From Gammaproteobacteria bacterium (GTDB lineage Bacteria > Pseudomonadota > Gammaproteobacteria > Steroidobacterales > Steroidobacteraceae): a DNA stretch of 32,299 bases. The notes below the pieces were generated by a model. The model saw nothing but the letters and a program-made list of their open reading frames with translations. It did not search any database and was not told the origin of the DNA. The stretch covers positions 1-32,299 of the forward strand of contig DAIDHH010000094.1 of assembly GCA_027452045.1 (NCBI GenBank), in the 5' to 3' direction. Shown here piece after piece: positions 31,079 to 32,299 of the stretch. Positions within the stretch are counted from its first letter, which is position 1. Each line of letters begins with the position of its first letter. The position numbers and the translations under genes are program-made.

Positions 31079-31887
31079 TGTCTCGCGTGCGCGCAGTCAT
31101 CATCGGGATCACCGGCCGCATGGGTCAGGCGCTGCTTCGCTCGGCCGCGGAGTTCGCAGACCTCACGATCACCGGCGCGATTGCCTCGCGGCACAGCCCG
31201 AGCGTGGGACGGGATGCCGGGGAGCCGGCGGGCAGCCGCTCGGGGGTCATCGTGACCGATGACCTGGCAAGCGCCTTGGCCGAGGCCGACGTCGCCATCG
31301 ATTTCTCGCACCCTCAGGCGACCGGAGCGAATCTTGCCGCCTGTCGCGCGGCGGGCAAGCCGCTGCTCATCGGGACCACGGGCTTTGCGGCCGAGCTCAC
31401 CGAGGCCGAGCTCTCGGCCGCCGCGAAGGAGATCGCGCTGCTCGTCGCCCCCAACACCAGCCTTGCCGTCACGTTGCTCACCGAGCTGGTTCGCACCGCC
31501 GCGCGGGCGTTGCCGCCGCAGTTCGATATCGAGATCCTCGAGGCTCATCACCACATGAAGCGCGATGCGCCCTCGGGGACGGCGCTCGCGCTCGGCCGGG
31601 CCGCGGCCGAGGGCCGGGGCCTGCCGCTTGCGGAAGCGACGGGCGTGAGCGTAAGCCGGGCAGGACCGCGCCGGCAGGGGGAGATCGGCTTCGCCGTGAT
31701 CCGGGGCGGGGACATCGTCGGGGAGCACGAGGTCTGGTTCGCCGGGCCGGGAGAGCGGCTCACGCTCGGACATCGGGCAAGCGATCGGGCCATATTCGCG
31801 CGAGGCGCGCTCAGGGGTGCGCTGTGGCTTGCCCGTCAGCCAGCGGGCCGCTACGCGATGCGAGATATTCTATTTAATAATCAATAA
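31078..31887 (+). CDS. dapB: 4-hydroxy-tetrahydrodipicolinate reductase
   Basis: DapB reduces 4-hydroxy-tetrahydrodipicolinate to tetrahydrodipicolinate with NAD(P)H in lysine and diaminopimelate (peptidoglycan) synthesis. The 269-residue product has the dinucleotide motif GITGRMG at residues 10-16. The catalytic region EILEAHHHMKRDAPSGTAL carries the H157/H158 pair and K161. The middle has IDFSHPQATGANL and GTTGFAAELTEAE. The C-terminal domain contains RRQGEIGFAVIRGGDIVGEH and ERLTLGHRASDRAIFARGAL. The ATG at 31078 overlaps the dnaJ stop. It is followed after 287 bp by carA, the common gammaproteobacterial dapB-carA-carB order. Confidence 0.97.
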   Translation: MSRVRAVIIGITGRMGQALLRSAAEFADLTITGAIASRHSPSVGRDAGEPAGSRSGVIVTDDLASALAEADVAIDFSHPQATGANLAACRAAGKPLLIGTTGFAAELTEAELSAAAKEIALLVAPNTSLAVTLLTELVRTAARALPPQFDIEILEAHHHMKRDAPSGTALALGRAAAEGRGLPLAEATGVSVSRAGPRRQGEIGFAVIRGGDIVGEHEVWFAGPGERLTLGHRASDRAIFARGALRGALWLARQPAGRYAMRDILFNNQ

Positions 31888-31919
31888 GTTGCGACATTGT
31901 CTGCGGTCGCGCGCAACTT
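31886..31919. repeat. Inverted repeat just after dapB
   Basis: AAGTTGCG (31886-31893) and CGCAACTT (31912-31919) are perfect reverse complements around an 18-nt loop, beginning in the dapB stop codon. The loop includes most of GACATTGTCTGCGG, a 14-mer also found upstream of opgG. A T-run does not follow, so it may be a weak terminator or a protein-binding palindrome. Confidence 0.45.
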
Positions 31920-31938
31920 CCGGCCGGAGGAATTTTCC

Positions 31939-31965
31939 ATGGACACCCGGGGTCCGGCCCCGTAA
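31939..31965 (+). CDS. Putative carA leader peptide, MDTRGPAP
   Basis: An 8-codon ORF with a strong Shine-Dalgarno: GGAGG (31926-31930), eight bases, then ATG. It encodes MDTRGPAP and stops at TAA (31963-31965), about 210 nt before carA. The Arg codon sits third from the start of a GC-rich block in which CGGGG/CCCCG can form a hairpin overlapping the ORF. Arginine is an end product of the carbamoyl phosphate branch, so a role in sensing translation is conceivable. The ORF could also be accidental; its Shine-Dalgarno strength is the main support. Confidence 0.4.
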   Translation: MDTRGPAP

Positions 31966-31976
31966 AATTTCGGCCT

Positions 31977-32018
31977 GATCCGTGTGCGGGTTAGTCCGAT
32001 TCGTGTGCGGGTTAGTCC
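31977..32018. repeat. Tandem 21-bp direct repeat in the carA leader
   Basis: Two adjacent 21-bp units (31977-31997 and 31998-32018) differ at one base. Each is GATC or GATT followed by CGTGTGCGGGTTAGTCC. They lie between the putative leader peptide and the large hairpin. Two-turn spacing would place both copies on the same DNA face, as for a regulator binding site; an RNA role is equally possible. Confidence 0.7.
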
Positions 32019-32021
32019 ACG

Positions 32022-32060
32022 CAAGGCGGGAGGTCGTTCACTGGAACGCCTCCCGCTTTG
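32022..32060 (+). terminator. Attenuator-like hairpin upstream of carA
   Basis: The stem pairs CAAGGCGGGAGG with CCTCCCGCTTTG (12 pairs, one G-T), then after one bulged T pairs CGTTC with GAACG, closing a 4-nt loop ACTG. The 3' side runs directly into TTTGTATATCT, T-rich for this sequence, like a terminator. It ends 114 nt before the carA start. This fits transcription attenuation of carAB (inference). Confidence 0.6.
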
Positions 32061-32174
32061 TATATCTGCGCATCACCGGCTCGAGTGTCTCGCTGGCGGC
32101 GAGCGCGCCGCGCGAGCGCCTGAGGGCGATCGGCCGAAAACGACAGCCAATCTGAAAAGAGAGGATTCATCGAA

Positions 32175-32299
32175 GTGAGCGTACCCGCAGTGCTGGCGCT
32201 GGCGGATGGCACCATCTTCCGCGGCCAGTCGATCGGTGCCAAAGGCAACACCACGGGCGAAGTCGTTTTCAACACCGCGTTGACGGGCTATCAGGAAAT
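32175..32299 (+). CDS. carA: Carbamoyl-phosphate synthase small subunit, N-terminal part
   Basis: CarA is the glutaminase subunit of carbamoyl-phosphate synthetase, which makes carbamoyl phosphate for arginine and pyrimidines. Only the first 41 codons are inside the window. The sequence [17 protein letters not shown] followed by [14 protein letters not shown] is the conserved CarA opening. Translation is taken to start at GTG 32175, with AGAGAGGA (32157-32164) about 10 nt upstream. carB is expected beyond the window. The long leader with repeats and a terminator-like hairpin suggests regulation by pathway end products. Confidence 0.95.
   Translation, partial: MSVPAVLALADGTIFRGQSIGAKGNTTGEVVFNTALTGYQE

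Noticed and set aside
31984-32178. A 64-codon GTG-initiated frame spanning the carA leader and overlapping the carA start by 4 nt (GTGA)
   Set aside because: There is no Shine-Dalgarno at its start, it runs straight through the terminator-like hairpin, and its repeated RVRVSP comes only from the tandem DNA repeat. The overlap is interesting, but the 8-codon ORF upstream is the better leader-peptide candidate.

Overview
This window is a GC-rich chromosomal segment of housekeeping and envelope genes, almost certainly from a gammaproteobacterium. The evidence is the set of conserved neighbourhoods: dnaX-ybaB-recR, hrcA-grpE-dnaK-dnaJ-dapB-carA, smpB facing ratA-rnfH, bamE divergent from fur, nadK-recN, and an osmoregulated periplasmic glucan operon. 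The presence of hrcA, a short OpgH and a tmRNA tag reading ANDDNFALAA fits a Xanthomonadales-, Nevskiales- or Steroidobacter-like lineage better than enterics, but the family cannot be fixed from sequence reading alone. No insertion sequence, prophage, CRISPR array or tRNA gene was recognised.

Layout. 1-1587: 3' end of dnaX, ybaB/ebfC and recR, read rightwards (DNA polymerase clamp loader, nucleoid protein, recombination repair). 1594-3125: rsgA (left) and orn (right) diverge from a 59-bp region with opposed promoters. 3195-6591: ppsA (left) and its dual kinase/phosphorylase regulator ppsR (right) diverge. 6686-8224: a DUF1249/YqiB-like gene and an unrecognised 350-residue coiled-coil protein. 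8277-10797 (left): a two-helix membrane protein and the tail-specific protease prc. 10909-13721 (right): three overlapping genes for a Gfo/Idh/MocA oxidoreductase, a carbamoylputrescine-amidase-type nitrilase and an ATP-grasp ligase. 13728-18986 (left): opgG-opgH-opgD for periplasmic glucan synthesis.

18987-25809: a 354-bp regulatory region, tmRNA (ssrA, left), a DUF481 outer-membrane protein (right), smpB (left), ratA and rnfH (right), bamE (left), fur (right), then nadK-recN (left). ssrA and its protein partner smpB lie about 1.1 kb apart on the same strand. 25885-31887: the heat-shock operon hrcA-grpE-dnaK-dnaJ runs into dapB with a 1-nt overlap. Two sigma-32-like promoters sharing GCCTTGAAT are visible before grpE and before dnaK. 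The window ends 41 codons into carA.

The most unusual material is non-coding. The 287-bp dapB-carA interval carries an inverted repeat, an 8-codon ORF with a strong Shine-Dalgarno, two tandem 21-bp repeats and a 17-bp-stem hairpin followed by a T-rich stretch, which looks like an attenuation leader. The opgG upstream region carries two GACANTGTC palindromes 22 bp apart, and a third copy, inside a shared 14-mer, lies in the carA leader. Several genes (DUF1249, nadK, rsgA, possibly hrcA and the Gfo/Idh gene) have -10-like hexamers placed so close to their start codons that their mRNAs would be leaderless or nearly so. The three-gene oxidoreductase/amidase/ATP-grasp cluster is the best candidate for an undescribed pathway. 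All of these are reading-based inferences; no database search or folding calculation was run.
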